Notes under the pieces: generated by a model
What the model was told of the DNA's origin: nothing
Database searches by the model: none
What the model saw: only the letters and a program-made list of their open reading frames with translations
Made by a program: the position numbers and the translations under genes
Shown: positions 25,152 through 39,750 of the stretch, piece by piece
Layout: every line of letters begins with the position of its first letter
Position numbering within the stretch: position 1 is the first letter of the stretch
DNA from: Rivibacter subsaxonicus
GTDB lineage: Bacteria; Pseudomonadota; Gammaproteobacteria; Burkholderiales; Burkholderiaceae_C
Direction: 5' to 3'
Assembly (NCBI RefSeq): GCF_004217215.1
Contig: NZ_SHKP01000004.1
Location: forward strand, 590,829-654,828
Length of the DNA stretch: 64,000 nt

Positions 25152-26148
25152 TTATAGACCCGCGTTGCCGCGCGCGGTGCGGTCCGCCGCCCTCGCACTA
25201 GGGACTCGCAAGCGATGGCCGGGCAGCGGGCCGCGTGCCAGGGCACTGGCAGTCGCGCAGACGCACCAGCAGATCCACGCGCTGTACAGGCCATGGCTCG
25301 GATAGTGGGCACCGCGCAGCGTCTGCGCGGTGCTGAAGCTCGCGCCGAGCAGCAGGCTGCCGATCAGCCAGGCACGCGCACGCGTCGGTCGATGCTCGCG
25401 CAGCGCGAACCAGCCGCCGACGAAGGCGAAGGCGCCCGATGCATGGCCGCCCGGGAAGCAGCGGCCCGGGCCACCATCGGCGATGCCCCAGGCCCAGTGC
25501 GAGAGCTAGGGCCTGTTCACACTGCGGAGACCCGATGCGTTGTCACCAGAAAGGTCGCGAGTTAGGCGCACACCGCAGCCGGGGTCGGCCCCCGGCGAGG
25601 ATGGGCAACGACGCGCGCGGCCTTTCTGGTGGCAACCCGGACGGGAACGGGCCTGCCAGGGCGCAGCTCGGCGTTGCACTCCTAGCCCAGGCGTCCAGCC
25701 TGGGCGTTGTCGTGCGCCTTGCTCTGCGCCCTGGCAGACCCGTTCGCACGGGTCTGCGCAGTGTGAACAGGCCCTAATGCGCGCTGCCGCCGAACTCCGC
25801 CAGCGACCAGGGGCAACTGGTGGCGCTGGCCTGCTTGAGCGCCGGCACCAGCAGCAGGCTCAGCACCACGCCACCGAGCCACGCGATGCGCGTGGCGCGA
25901 TCGAGCGCGTGATCGCGCCAGGGGCCGAGACAGTTCTTCAGCACGCAGGCAAACAGCAGCACGCTGAGCCAGTAGCCGCCGCGGTGCAGCACCCCGCTGA
26001 CGAACCAGTGCTCGCGCAGCGCAAAGCCGGACTGGCTGCCGATCAGTCGCATCAGCGGCAGGTCGAGCCCGCCGACATCCCAGAGCAGCAGCCCCAACGC
26101 GCCGAACAGGGCGATGCGCAGGTCGGTGCGCCAGCGCGACTCAGCCAC
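25152..26148 (-). pseudogene. PAP2-family membrane phosphatase, split by a MITE
   Basis: Two parts of one PAP2 (lipid phosphate phosphatase) gene flank the element at 25509-25774. The 5' part (26148 or ATG 26175 down to 25777) has membrane helices and reads LLVPALKQASATSCPWSLAEFGGSAH, including the KQ-x6-RP-like first motif region. The 3' part (25506 down to a stop at 25152) reads SHWAWGIADGGPGRCFPGGHASGAFAF, the PSGH-like motif, and GASFSTAQTLRGAHYPSHGLYS, the SR-x5-H-x3-D region. The element brings an immediate TAG stop, so only an inactive half protein can be made. It is the last gene of the pmrAB-eptA-like group; such phosphatases remove lipid A or isoprenoid phosphates. Confidence 0.85.
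25509..25774. mobile_element. 266-bp MITE with 26-bp terminal inverted repeats and nested palindromes
   Basis: The ends GGGCCTGTTCACACTGCG... (25509-25534) and its reverse complement (25749-25774) match at 25 of 26 positions, and both ends are flanked by the dinucleotide TA (25507-25508 and 25775-25776), a likely target duplication. Inside lie two more inverted pairs: CCAGAAAGG (about 25547) with CCTTTCTGG (about 25623), and TGCCAGGGCGCAG (about 25654) with CTGCGCCCTGGCA (about 25724), the latter enclosing a GCCCAGGC/GCCTGGGC hairpin. There is no transposase. It would be moved by an IS with the same ends, probably of a TA-targeting family such as IS5/IS630; none is in the window. Confidence 0.85.
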
Positions 26149-27877
26149 CGCTGCCGCGGCAGGCTGCCAGCGCATCGAGTTCGCGCCGGTACTCGGTCGC
26201 GCGCACCCGCGCCAGGCCAAGCACGGTGTGGAACAGGTGGTCGTGCGAGAGCGCGGCGTCACGGCCATGCTCGACGCAGGCGCCGTCGAGCGCCAGGCTC
26301 GCGCGCGCGGCCGGCGAGGTCCACAGGATCATCGGCACCTGCTTCTGCGCCTGCGGCGCGATCGCGTAGGGCATGCCGTGCAGGTACAGGCCGTTCTCGC
26401 CGAGCGACTCGCCATGGTCCGAGACATAGAGCAGCGCGGCGTCGAAGCTCTGGGCATGGCCCTGCAGCCAGGCGATGGCGCGGCCCAGCACCAGGTCGGT
26501 GTAGACGATCGAGTTGTCGAAGGCGTTGACCAGGTCGGCATTGCTGCAGTCCTGCAGCACGTTGCTGCGGCACTCGGGCTGGAACGGCTTGCTCGCGGCC
26601 GGCGAGCGCTCGCCGTAGGCCGGCCCGTGGCTGCCCATCTGGTGCAGCACCAGCACCGTGCCGCGTGCACGGCGCTGCGGGTCGAGCGCGGCCAGCCGCG
26701 CGTCGAGGTCGTAGAGCAGCGCCTCGTCAAGGCATTCGCCGGCGCGGCACAGCGCGGCCGGCGCGCTGGTGCGGCCGGGCGTCGGCTCGCTGGTCGAGGC
26801 ATGCGGCACGCGATCGCACAGTCCCTTGCAACCGGACTGGTTGTCGAGCCACAGCACTGCCAGGCCGGCGCGCTGCAGCAGGTCGAGCAGGTTCTCGCTG
26901 TCCTGCGCGCGGTCGAGGAAGGCGCTGCGGTCCAGCGACGAGAACATGCACGGCAGCGAGGCGGCGGTGCTGGTGCCGCAGGATTGCACCCGCCCGAAGC
27001 TGACCAGGTCGGTGAAGCGTGCGAGTTCGGGGTTGGTCGGCCGCGGGTAGCCGTTGAGCGAGAAGTGATCGGCGCGCGCCGTCTCGCCGACCACCAGCAG
27101 CACCAGCGGCGGCCTGGCGCCGGTCGGCATGGCGAGCGCGCGCGCATCGAGGCCGATCGGCGTCGGCGGCCCGGCCGGCCTGGCTTGCGCCTCGCGCGCC
27201 AGCAGCCCGAGCGCGTAGACACTGTTGAGCGGGTTGACCAGGTAGCGCAGCGACTTGTGGTTGCGCATCGTGCCCGACAGGCTCTGGAACGCCAACAGCG
27301 TGAGCGCCAGTGCCAGGCCCAGCGCGGCGGCGCCGGCCGCGAGGTTGCTCAGCGCCAGGCGCCGGCCCGCCACCGCGCGCAGCGGCTGGCGCCACAGCCA
27401 GACAATCGGCAGGCCGGCGACCAGCAGCAGGTTGAGCAGCAGCGGCAGGCTCAGCAGCGCGCCGGCTTCGCGCACGTCGGTCTGCATCACGTTGCGCAGC
27501 ATGCTGCTGTCGACGAGCACGCCATAGCTGCCCATGAAGTGGGCCGCCACCGCGGCGACGAGCAGGAAGATCGCGACGACCGGCTTGAGCAGCGGCCGCC
27601 AGGCGAACAGCAGCAGCGGCAGCGCGGTCAGCGCGGCGACGATCAGGCACATTGCTAGACCGAACAGCAGCCCGCGCGCGCCGCCCATCTCGGGCAGCGC
27701 GGCGATCGCGCGCCACAGGGGCCAGTTGGCGACGGCGGCGAGCCAGGCCGCGGCCAGCAGTGCGAGCGTGGTTGGGGACCAGGCCCGCGGCGGATGAAGC
27801 GAGGCGGTGCGGCGCGTGACCGGGCCGAGGGGGCGCGCGGCGGCCGGGGCGCGCAGCGCGGTGGAATCGGACAGCAT
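26141..27877 (-). CDS. eptA: Lipid A phosphoethanolamine transferase (EptA/MCR family)
   Basis: Adds phosphoethanolamine to lipid A phosphates on the periplasmic side of the inner membrane, lowering the negative charge and giving resistance to polymyxin-type peptides. The 578-residue protein has an N-terminal membrane domain of about five helices and a C-terminal sulfatase-fold domain. The zinc ligand Glu265 is in VVGETARADHFSLNGYPRPTNP, the nucleophile is Thr304 in CGTSTAASLPCMFSS, and the metal-binding YVSDHGESLGENGLYLHG follows. Several Cys (SGCKGLCDRV, LCRAGECLDE, QPECRSNVLQDCS) match the disulfides of the family. Downstream of a PmrAB-like pair and upstream of the broken PAP2 gene. Confidence 0.93.
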   Translation of the reverse strand: MLSDSTALRAPAAARPLGPVTRRTASLHPPRAWSPTTLALLAAAWLAAVANWPLWRAIAALPEMGGARGLLFGLAMCLIVAALTALPLLLFAWRPLLKPVVAIFLLVAAVAAHFMGSYGVLVDSSMLRNVMQTDVREAGALLSLPLLLNLLLVAGLPIVWLWRQPLRAVAGRRLALSNLAAGAAALGLALALTLLAFQSLSGTMRNHKSLRYLVNPLNSVYALGLLAREAQARPAGPPTPIGLDARALAMPTGARPPLVLLVVGETARADHFSLNGYPRPTNPELARFTDLVSFGRVQSCGTSTAASLPCMFSSLDRSAFLDRAQDSENLLDLLQRAGLAVLWLDNQSGCKGLCDRVPHASTSEPTPGRTSAPAALCRAGECLDEALLYDLDARLAALDPQRRARGTVLVLHQMGSHGPAYGERSPAASKPFQPECRSNVLQDCSNADLVNAFDNSIVYTDLVLGRAIAWLQGHAQSFDAALLYVSDHGESLGENGLYLHGMPYAIAPQAQKQVPMILWTSPAARASLALDGACVEHGRDAALSHDHLFHTVLGLARVRATEYRRELDALAACRGSGG

Positions 27878-27916
27878 TCCGCCACTCTGGCGGGCGGGCC
27901 TTAGCGCAGCATTAAG

Positions 27917-29347
27917 TCAGGCGGCGCGGCGCAACCGTGCGCGCAGGCCGGGGCCGGGCGTGCGGAGCTCGAAGTCGAGCACCAGGCCGTGCAGCGCAGC
28001 GATGCGCGTGGCGATCGACAGCCCGAGCCCGCTGCCGCCGGGGGCACTGCCCGGCGCGCGGAAGAAGCGCTCGCCCAGGTGCGGCAGCGCCGCCGCGTCG
28101 ATGCCGGGGCCGGCGTCGAGCACCTCGACCGCATCGGCCGCAAAAAGCAGCGTCACGGTCGCGCCGGGCGGGCTCGCGTTCAGGGCGTTGTCGAGCAGGT
28201 TGCGCAGCAGCACGCTCATCAGCCCGCCGTCGCCGGCCAGCGGCAGCGCGGCCGATGGCGCATCGGCCGGCCATTCGACCGCCAGCTCGACCTGCCGGCG
28301 CGTGGCCAGCGGCAGCAGTTCGTCGAGCACCGACGGCACCAGCGCCGACCAGTCGAGCGGCCGCGGATCGACGAGCGTGCTGCGGTGATCGATCCGGGCC
28401 AGTTCGAGCAACTGGCCGAGCAGGCGCTGCAGGCGCTCGAAGCCGGCGTCCATCTTCGCGTTGGCGGCCCTGTCGTCGGAACCACTCGCCGCATGCTGCA
28501 GCCGCAGCGCATCCCACTGAGCGCGCAGCGCCGCCAGCGGCGTGCGCAACTCGTGCGCGGCGTCGCCCGTGAAGCGGCGCTCGCGCTCGATCGCCGCGTC
28601 AACGCGCAGGAACAGCGCGTTCATCGAGATCGCCAGCGGCTGCAGGTCGCGCGGCAGTTGCTCGACCGGCAGCGGCTCGAGGTCGTCGACCCGGCGCCGC
28701 GCCACCTCGACCCCAAGCTCGCCCAGAGGCCGCAGCGCCTGGCGCACCGCCCAGGCCATCGCCACCAGCAGCAGCGGCAGCATCAGCAGCCACGGCACGA
28801 GCTGGCTCAGCACGAGGCCTTCGACGATCTCGTCGCGCTCGTTGTGGGTCTGACCGACGGCGATCAGCCAGCGACCATCGAGCGCCGGCAGGTAGTAGGC
28901 GCGCCAGCCAGCGTCGCCCAGTCGCAGGTCGACGAAGCCGCTGGCGTCGCCGCGGTTCGGCAGCTGGGCGCCCTCGCGGTCGACCAGCAGCAGCCGGCCC
29001 TCGCGGTCCCAGACCGCGATCGCCATGTCCTCGAGGTCGGCCTCGCCCATGTCGCCCGGCGGGCGCGCATCCGGCGCCGCGCGGTCCTCGAGCGCCGCGC
29101 TCGGCAGCGTCGCCTGGATCTGGCGCGCGAGCCGGATCATCTGGGTATCGAAGAGCTCGTGCACCTCGTGACGGGCATGGCGATAGCTCAGCGACGCGGC
29201 CAGCAGCCACACCAGCGGCGCCGCCAGCGCGATGCTGAACAGCACGCGCTGCAGCAGGCTGCAGCGGCGCCACCAACGCAGCGCACCCGCCGCCATGCCG
29301 CCGGCAGACGGCGCGGCGCCCGCGGTGGAGCCCGGAACCAGGCTCAT
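27917..29347 (-). CDS. Sensor histidine kinase, PmrB/QseC-like
   Basis: A 476-residue inner-membrane kinase. Two membrane helices (about 36-54 and 184-203) bracket a periplasmic sensor domain of about 130 residues with an acidic stretch (MGEADLEDM), a HAMP-like linker follows, then the HisKA domain with His265 in FTGDAAHELRTPLAALRAQW, the N box LLRNLLDNALNAS and the ATP-lid glycines VEVLDAGPGID and GSGLGLSIATRI. It overlaps the response-regulator stop by 4 bases (ATGA), so they are co-translated, and leads into eptA 39 bases later. A PmrB role, sensing cationic peptide or metal, follows from this context only. Confidence 0.9.
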   Translation of the reverse strand: MSLVPGSTAGAAPSAGGMAAGALRWWRRCSLLQRVLFSIALAAPLVWLLAASLSYRHARHEVHELFDTQMIRLARQIQATLPSAALEDRAAPDARPPGDMGEADLEDMAIAVWDREGRLLLVDREGAQLPNRGDASGFVDLRLGDAGWRAYYLPALDGRWLIAVGQTHNERDEIVEGLVLSQLVPWLLMLPLLLVAMAWAVRQALRPLGELGVEVARRRVDDLEPLPVEQLPRDLQPLAISMNALFLRVDAAIERERRFTGDAAHELRTPLAALRAQWDALRLQHAASGSDDRAANAKMDAGFERLQRLLGQLLELARIDHRSTLVDPRPLDWSALVPSVLDELLPLATRRQVELAVEWPADAPSAALPLAGDGGLMSVLLRNLLDNALNASPPGATVTLLFAADAVEVLDAGPGIDAAALPHLGERFFRAPGSAPGGSGLGLSIATRIAALHGLVLDFELRTPGPGLRARLRRAA

Positions 29348-30015
29348 CCCAGTTCCTCGACCGCGCCAAGCGCGTAGCCGACACCGCGCACCGTGCGCAC
29401 CAGCTTCGGGTGCAGCTTGCGACGCAGGTGGTGCACATGGACCTCGAGCGTGTTGCTCTCGGCCTCGCGGCCGAAGGCATGCAGCTTGTCCTCGATCAGC
29501 GCGCGCGGCAGCACCCGCTGAGGGTTGGCCAGTAGCAACTCGAGCAGGGTCGTTTCACGGGTCGTCAGTTCGACCGGGCGATCCAGCCACTGCACGCTGC
29601 GGGCATCGGGCCGGTAGCTCAGCGGTCCGTGCGTCCAGAGGCTGTCGGCACGGCCAGCCACGCGGCGGCGCACCGCGCGCAGCCGCGCCGCGAGCTCGGC
29701 AATGTCGAGCGGCTTGACCAGGTAGTCGTCGGCGCCGCCGTCGAGTCCGGCCACGCGCTGCTCGAGGGCGTCGCGCGCGGTCAGGATCAGCACCGGCATC
29801 GCCAGCCCGCGTGCGCGCCAGCGGCGCAACCAGCCGAGGCCGTCGCCGCCGGGCAGGCCGAGGTCGAGCAGCACCGCGTCGTAGTCGACCACCGCCAGCG
29901 CGGCATCGGCCTCGCGGCCGTCGACGAACCAGTCGACCGCCAGGCCCAGCGCGCGCAGGCCGGTCGCCAGGCCGTCGCCGAGCAGGATGTCGTCTTCGAC
30001 GATCAGCAGTCGCAT
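29344..30015 (-). CDS. OmpR/PhoB-family response regulator, PmrA/QseB-like
   Basis: A 223-residue DNA-binding response regulator. The receiver has the acidic pocket EDD (7-9), the phosphorylated Asp51 in [12 protein letters not shown] and the switch Lys in DYLVKPLD. The winged-helix effector domain ends in [30 protein letters not shown]. It is the first gene of the group with the sensor kinase, eptA and the PAP2 remnant and probably controls them. The dnaJ stop lies 31 bases upstream on the same strand, so its promoter would lie within or near dnaJ unless it is read from the chaperone operon. Confidence 0.92.
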   Translation of the reverse strand: MRLLIVEDDILLGDGLATGLRALGLAVDWFVDGREADAALAVVDYDAVLLDLGLPGGDGLGWLRRWRARGLAMPVLILTARDALEQRVAGLDGGADDYLVKPLDIAELAARLRAVRRRVAGRADSLWTHGPLSYRPDARSVQWLDRPVELTTRETTLLELLLANPQRVLPRALIEDKLHAFGREAESNTLEVHVHHLRRKLHPKLVRTVRGVGYALGAVEELG

Positions 30016-30046
30016 CGCGGCATTCTGCGCGAGCGACCGGCCGGCG

Positions 30047-31198
<1,152 letters not shown>

Positions 31199-31220
31199 GG
31201 GTTCGGCTCGTTCTTAAGCG

Positions 31221-31255
31221 AAAAGCCCCCGTGGGCAGCGAGTGCTCACGGGGGT
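31221..31255 (-). terminator. Intrinsic terminator/attenuator after dnaK
   Basis: On the minus strand CCCCCGTG and CACGGGGG form an eight-pair or longer stem (31225-31233 with 31247-31255) around a 13-base loop, followed by CTTTTCGCTT. It lies between dnaK and dnaJ and may reduce DnaJ relative to DnaK. Confidence 0.75.
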
Positions 31256-31281
31256 GGGTCGGATTGCCGGACGCGTAGTGC

Positions 31282-33219
<1,938 letters not shown>

Positions 33220-33266
33220 GGTCTCTATCTCCTGAATCCTGAAAACTGAAAATCTGCTTGTTGATC

Positions 33267-33294
33267 AGTTGTGGATAAGACGCCGGCTTTCAAG
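33267..33294 (-). promoter_or_regulatory. Sigma-32-like heat-shock promoter of dnaK
   Basis: On the minus strand CTTGAAA (33288-33294) is followed after 13 bases by CCACAACT (33267-33274). The -35 heptamer is the exact E. coli sigma-32 consensus; the -10 region fits CCCCATNT only partly. It lies about 50 bases before the dnaK ATG. The grpE promoter has the same heptamer. Confidence 0.62.
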
Positions 33295-33324
33295 AGCCGC
33301 GGCGGTCCGGATCCACCTCTGCCA

Positions 33325-33876
33325 TCACTTCGGTGCTGTCACCGTCACCAGTGCCGGGCGCAGCACGCGCTCGGCGATCAGGTAGCCCTTCTGCAGCACC
33401 ATCACCACGGTGTTCGGGTCCTGCGCGGCCGCCACCACGCTGATCGCCTGGTGCTGGTGCGGGTCGAAGCGGGCCCCGGCGGCCGGTGCGATCTCGACCA
33501 CCTTGTTGCGCTCCAGGGCCTGGGCCAGTTGACGCAGCGTGGCCTGCACGCCTTCGCGCAACTGCTCCGGCGTGGCGTTCTCGATGGCGAGCGCGGCCTC
33601 GAGGCTGTCCTTGACCGGCAGCATGCTGTCGGCAAAGCCCTCGATCGCGAACTTGCGCGCCTTGCTGATCTCGTCCTCGGCACGGCGGCGGGTGTTCTCG
33701 GCCTCGGCCTTGGCGCGCAGGTAGGCGTCGGAGACCTCGGCGTGGCGGGCCTGGAGCTGCGCCAGCTCGGTGGCCGCGTCGCTCGTGAACTCGGCGGCCT
33801 GCTGCTGGCCCGCCTCGGCGGGCGTCTCGCCGGCGGGCACGTTGAGGGGCTCGTTGGTCGGGGTCGGATCGGCCAT
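33325..33876 (-). CDS. grpE: Nucleotide exchange factor GrpE
   Basis: Releases ADP from DnaK. The 183-residue product has a disordered acidic N-terminus, a long coiled coil ([47 protein letters not shown]) and the C-terminal beta domain with [23 protein letters not shown] and [23 protein letters not shown] take the ATG at 33876 (MADPTPTNE); the frame open to 33918 adds residues without family support and would overlap the promoter region. First gene of the heat-shock group. Confidence 0.96.
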   Translation of the reverse strand: MADPTPTNEPLNVPAGETPAEAGQQQAAEFTSDAATELAQLQARHAEVSDAYLRAKAEAENTRRRAEDEISKARKFAIEGFADSMLPVKDSLEAALAIENATPEQLREGVQATLRQLAQALERNKVVEIAPAAGARFDPHQHQAISVVAAAQDPNTVVMVLQKGYLIAERVLRPALVTVTAPK

Positions 33877-33938
33877 GGGCGACAACTGGAAAGGGGTCAG
33901 AAGAATGTTGGCGGACACTCACGTTCCGCGTTGTCGTA

Positions 33939-33967
33939 GAACTTGGGACGCCAACGTGGTTTTCAAG
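33939..33967 (-). promoter_or_regulatory. Sigma-32-like heat-shock promoter of grpE
   Basis: On the minus strand CTTGAAA (33961-33967) is followed after 14 bases by CCCAAGTT (33939-33946), a fair fit to the sigma-32 elements CTTGAAA and CCCCATNT. It lies about 65-90 bases before the grpE ATG. The matching heptamer before dnaK supports both calls. Confidence 0.62.
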
Positions 33968-34077
33968 GGCCCGCCCGGCAAAAAAGTCGGGCCGCGGGGC
34001 AGGCGCAGCGGATCGCGTGCCTGGGCGCTCGCACCCGGCGGCGGGGCCGAGATGCTAGCAACAACGACGGCCCGGTC

Positions 34078-34512
<435 letters not shown>

Positions 34513-34542
34513 GGCGCGATGGTACGGCCACGGAGCAAGGCT

Positions 34543-35649
34543 TCAGCGCGTGGCGCCGGCAGCACGCGCTCGTGCGGCGCTGCTTTCGCGCTCGGCCGTC
34601 GGCGTTTCCTGCAACGGCCAGCCGCCCATGTGGCGGATCGCGACGCCGGCCAGCGCGGCGATGAACTCGTGACGGTCGTTGAGGCAGGGGATGTAGTTGA
34701 AGCTCGCGCCGCCGGCCTGCAGGAAGGCCGCGCGCGCCTCCTGGTCGATCTCTTCCAGCGTCTCCAGGCAGTCGCCGGTGAAGCCGGGGCAGATCAGGTC
34801 GACGCTCTTCACGCCACTGCGCGCCAGCTCGACCAGCGTCGGCTCGGTGTAGGGCTCGAGCCACCGGGCCTTGCCGAAGCGGCTCTGGAAGGTCACCTTC
34901 ACACGCTCGGGTGGCAGCGTCAGGCGTTCGGCCAGCAGGCGTGCGGTCTTGAGGCATTCGCAGTGGTAGGGATCGCCCAGCTGCAGCGTGCGCTCGGGCA
35001 CGCCGTGAAAGCTCATCACCAGCCGCTCGGCGCGGCCATTGGTCTGCCAGTGCTGCAGCACGCTCAGGGCCAGCGCCTCGATGTAGCCCGGATCGTCGTG
35101 GTAGCTGTTGACGAAGCGCAGCTCGGGCACGCGCCGCTGCCGGCTCGCCCACTCGTAGACCTTGTCGAAGGCGCTCGCGGTGGTGGTGGCGGAGTACTGC
35201 GGATAGAGCGGCAGCAGCAGGATGCGCGTGGCGCCCTCGGCCTTGAGTTCGTCGAGCGCCGAGGCGATGGCCGGCTTGCCGTAGCGCATCGCGTGGCGCA
35301 CCAGCGGCGGCGCTGCGCCGTCGCGCTGCAGTCGTTCGCCGAGGTAGCCGCGCAGCAGCGTGGCCTGCTTGCGGGTCCAGACCGCAAGGGGCGAGCCCTC
35401 GGCCGTCCAGATGCTCGCGTACTTGGCGGCCGACTTGGCGGGCCGCACGACCAGGATGATTCCGTACAGCAGCGGCAGCCACAGCGCGCGCGGAATCTCG
35501 ACGACGCGCGGATCGCTAAGGAACTCGGCCAGGTAGCGCCGCAGCGCCGGGGCGGTCGGGGCGTCGGGCGTGCCCAGGTTGAACAGCAGCACGCCGATGC
35601 GGGCGTGCTGGCCGTGGACGAAGGCGGGTTCGGGCGCGTGGTGAGGCAT
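34543..35649 (-). CDS. hemH: Ferrochelatase
   Basis: Inserts Fe(II) into protoporphyrin IX, the last step of heme synthesis, at the inner face of the membrane. The 368-residue protein has the family blocks [47 protein letters not shown] with the metal-site His, [17 protein letters not shown] and [19 protein letters not shown] with the second active-site acid. ATG at 35649 ([10 protein letters not shown]); the open frame upstream to 35685 adds only 12 residues. It is divergent from the HAD hydrolase gene and precedes hslR. Confidence 0.95.
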   Translation of the reverse strand: MPHHAPEPAFVHGQHARIGVLLFNLGTPDAPTAPALRRYLAEFLSDPRVVEIPRALWLPLLYGIILVVRPAKSAAKYASIWTAEGSPLAVWTRKQATLLRGYLGERLQRDGAAPPLVRHAMRYGKPAIASALDELKAEGATRILLLPLYPQYSATTTASAFDKVYEWASRQRRVPELRFVNSYHDDPGYIEALALSVLQHWQTNGRAERLVMSFHGVPERTLQLGDPYHCECLKTARLLAERLTLPPERVKVTFQSRFGKARWLEPYTEPTLVELARSGVKSVDLICPGFTGDCLETLEEIDQEARAAFLQAGGASFNYIPCLNDRHEFIAALAGVAIRHMGGWPLQETPTAERESSAARARAAGATR

Positions 35650-35727
35650 GGGGCGCGATCCTGCCAGAGCCCGCTGCGCTTTCACGGAACATTCGATCGG
35701 CTACCGTAGCGGGACAGGAAATCCGCG

Positions 35728-36444
35728 ATGAATCTGCACGCCGTCCACGCCTCCCCGATCGCCGCGATCACGCTCGACCTCGACGACACGCTGTGGCCGA
35801 TCTGGCCGACCATCGCGCGCGCCGAGCGGCAGCTGCACGACTGGCTCGCGGCCAACGCACCGGCCACCGCTGGCCTTGGCGCCGTGGCGCTGCGCCGCTG
35901 GCGCGAGCGCGCCGCGGCCGAGCATCCGCAATGGGCGCACGACCTGACCCGGCTGCGGCTCGAGGCGATCCGCGGTGCGCTCGGCGAGGCGGGCGAGGAT
36001 CCGGCGCTGGCCGAGCCGGCCTTCGAGGTCTTCTTCGCGGCGCGCCAGCAGGTCGATTGCTACGCTGATGTCGCGCCCGCGCTCGAACGCATCGCGCGTC
36101 GCTGGCCGATCCTGGCGCTGACCAACGGCAACGCCGACCTGGCGCGCATCGGCCTTGCGCAATGGTTCAGCGCCGGCCAGCTCGGGGCGCGCGAGTTCGG
36201 CGTCGGCAAGCCCGACCCGCGTTTCTTTGCCGCCGCCTGCGCGCGCCTGGGCCTGCCGGCGCAGGCGGTGCTGCACGTGGGTGACGACGCGCGGCTGGAC
36301 GTGGCGGGCGCGTGCGCGGCCGGCCTGCGCACCGCATGGATTCGTCGGCCCGGGCTGGCCGCGGCGGCCGAGCATGCCGACCCACCGCAGGCCGACTGGC
36401 AGGGCGCCGACCTGATCGCGCTGGCCGACTGGCTCGGGGCCTGA
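35728..36444 (+). CDS. HAD-superfamily hydrolase
   Basis: A 238-residue HAD phosphatase of subfamily IA. Motif I is ITLDLDDTLWP with the nucleophile and acid Asp, motif II the Thr in LALTNGN, motif III the Lys in FGVGKPDPRFF and motif IV VLHVGDDARLDVAGACAAGL. A helical cap of about 90 residues lies between motifs I and II. Burkholderiales relatives close to hemH are common; a small phosphate-ester substrate is likely, possibly as a house-cleaning pyrimidine nucleotidase (YjjG-like), but this cannot be fixed. It is alone on its strand, facing the cyclase gene's end. Confidence 0.88.
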   Translation: MNLHAVHASPIAAITLDLDDTLWPIWPTIARAERQLHDWLAANAPATAGLGAVALRRWRERAAAEHPQWAHDLTRLRLEAIRGALGEAGEDPALAEPAFEVFFAARQQVDCYADVAPALERIARRWPILALTNGNADLARIGLAQWFSAGQLGAREFGVGKPDPRFFAAACARLGLPAQAVLHVGDDARLDVAGACAAGLRTAWIRRPGLAAAAEHADPPQADWQGADLIALADWLGA

Positions 36445-36457
36445 GGCTCGACTACCG

Positions 36458-37408
36458 TCAACCGGCCGCGAAGGCGCCGCCGCGCACGGTGTCGGGCGGC
36501 GTCAGCACCTCGAACTGCACCGTCGGCGCGGTCGGGTCGTTGGGCGCGGCGCCAAGGCAGATCACGCCGCGGCCATGCAGCGTGCAACTACCCCGACGCA
36601 GCGAGACGAACTCGTTCTGGCCGAGGAAGCGCACGAAGGTGCCGTTGTAGCTGAGGTCGCTGATCTGGAAGGTGCCGCCGTGGCGCTCGATGCGGGCATG
36701 CGAGCGCGAGACGCGGCTGTCCTCGATCACGTAGGTCGCCTCGGCGCTGCGGCCAAGCACGGCCGGCATGTCGGGCGCGCTCAGGATGCGCTCGACGTCG
36801 AGCCAGACCAGGCGGATGCTGTCGGGGGTCGGGTTCGGCAGCGTGCCTTCGAACAGTGTGGCCACCGTCTCGCCGAAGCGCTTGGCCTCGAGCCGCAGCA
36901 CATGCACCGGCTCGGCGCGGCCGCGCAACTGCAGCTGGCTCAGCGAGCGAAAGCGCCCGCGGTGCTGCTCCTCCAACCGGCGCACGACCTGCTCGGTGGA
37001 GAGGGTCTCGTCGTCGCCGGCACTGTCGATCAGGCGCGCCGCGACGTTGACCGCGTCGCCAAAGCAGTCGCCCTGCAACTCGACCACCTCGCCGTGCGAC
37101 ATCGCGATCTGCAGCTTGAGCGCCGGCAGCCGCTTGCCGCTGCGCGGCTCGTTCTCGACGATGCGCTCGATCGCCTCGTGCATCTCGTCGGCGGCATCGA
37201 CCGCGTCCTGCGGCTGCTCGAACACCGCCATCAGTCCGTCGCCGAGGGTCTTGACGACTCGCCCGCCGAAGTGGTCGACCAGTTGCACCATCAACCCGAC
37301 GCTGTGCGTGACCACGGCCGCGGCCTGCGCGTTGCCGAGGCTTTCGTACAGGCCGGTGCTGCCGCGCAGGTCGGCGAACAGCACGGTGCGTTCGATGATC
37401 GAGGTCAT
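36458..37408 (-). CDS. Adenylate/guanylate cyclase-domain protein with C-terminal FHA domain
   Basis: A 316-residue soluble protein joining a class III nucleotide cyclase domain to an FHA phosphothreonine-binding domain. The cyclase part starts VLFADLRGSTGLYESLG with the metal-binding Asp and carries VVKTLGDGLMAVFEQPQDAV and GDCFGDAVNVAARLIDSAGDDETLSTEQ. The FHA part reads VLGRSAEATYVIEDSRVSRSHARIERHGGTFQISDLSYNGTFV with GR, SRSHA and the NGT loop. Product and partner are unknown; the missing N-terminal sensory domain suggests it acts through protein contacts. ATG at 37408. It follows rpoD's terminator region on the same strand side. Confidence 0.88.
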   Translation of the reverse strand: MTSIIERTVLFADLRGSTGLYESLGNAQAAAVVTHSVGLMVQLVDHFGGRVVKTLGDGLMAVFEQPQDAVDAADEMHEAIERIVENEPRSGKRLPALKLQIAMSHGEVVELQGDCFGDAVNVAARLIDSAGDDETLSTEQVVRRLEEQHRGRFRSLSQLQLRGRAEPVHVLRLEAKRFGETVATLFEGTLPNPTPDSIRLVWLDVERILSAPDMPAVLGRSAEATYVIEDSRVSRSHARIERHGGTFQISDLSYNGTFVRFLGQNEFVSLRRGSCTLHGRGVICLGAAPNDPTAPTVQFEVLTPPDTVRGGAFAAG

Positions 37409-37474
37409 TCGCGGGGCAAGGGAGGGCGCAGAACGTGAAGTAGTGCGCACCGAAGTTTAGCCGGGCTGCCCATG

Positions 37475-37510
37475 AAAAACGGCCCGCGTCGATTGCTCGA
37501 CGCGGGCCGT
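37475..37510 (-). terminator. Intrinsic terminator of rpoD
   Basis: On the minus strand a perfect 14-pair stem ACGGCCCGCGTCGA/TCGACGCGGGCCGT (37479-37510, four-base loop) is followed directly by TTTTT. This is a textbook rho-independent terminator 38 bases after the rpoD stop codon, separating rpoD from the cyclase gene. Confidence 0.92.
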
Positions 37511-37548
37511 GGCGCGGGCGCCGCAGTGGCGGCCCGGCGCGGCGTGGC

Positions 37549-39750
<2,202 letters not shown>

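Noticed and set aside
33965-33995. GGCCCG/CGGGCC hairpin with A/T-rich loop upstream of grpE
   Set aside because: The A/T tract lies in the loop rather than after the stem, unlike a rho-independent terminator.
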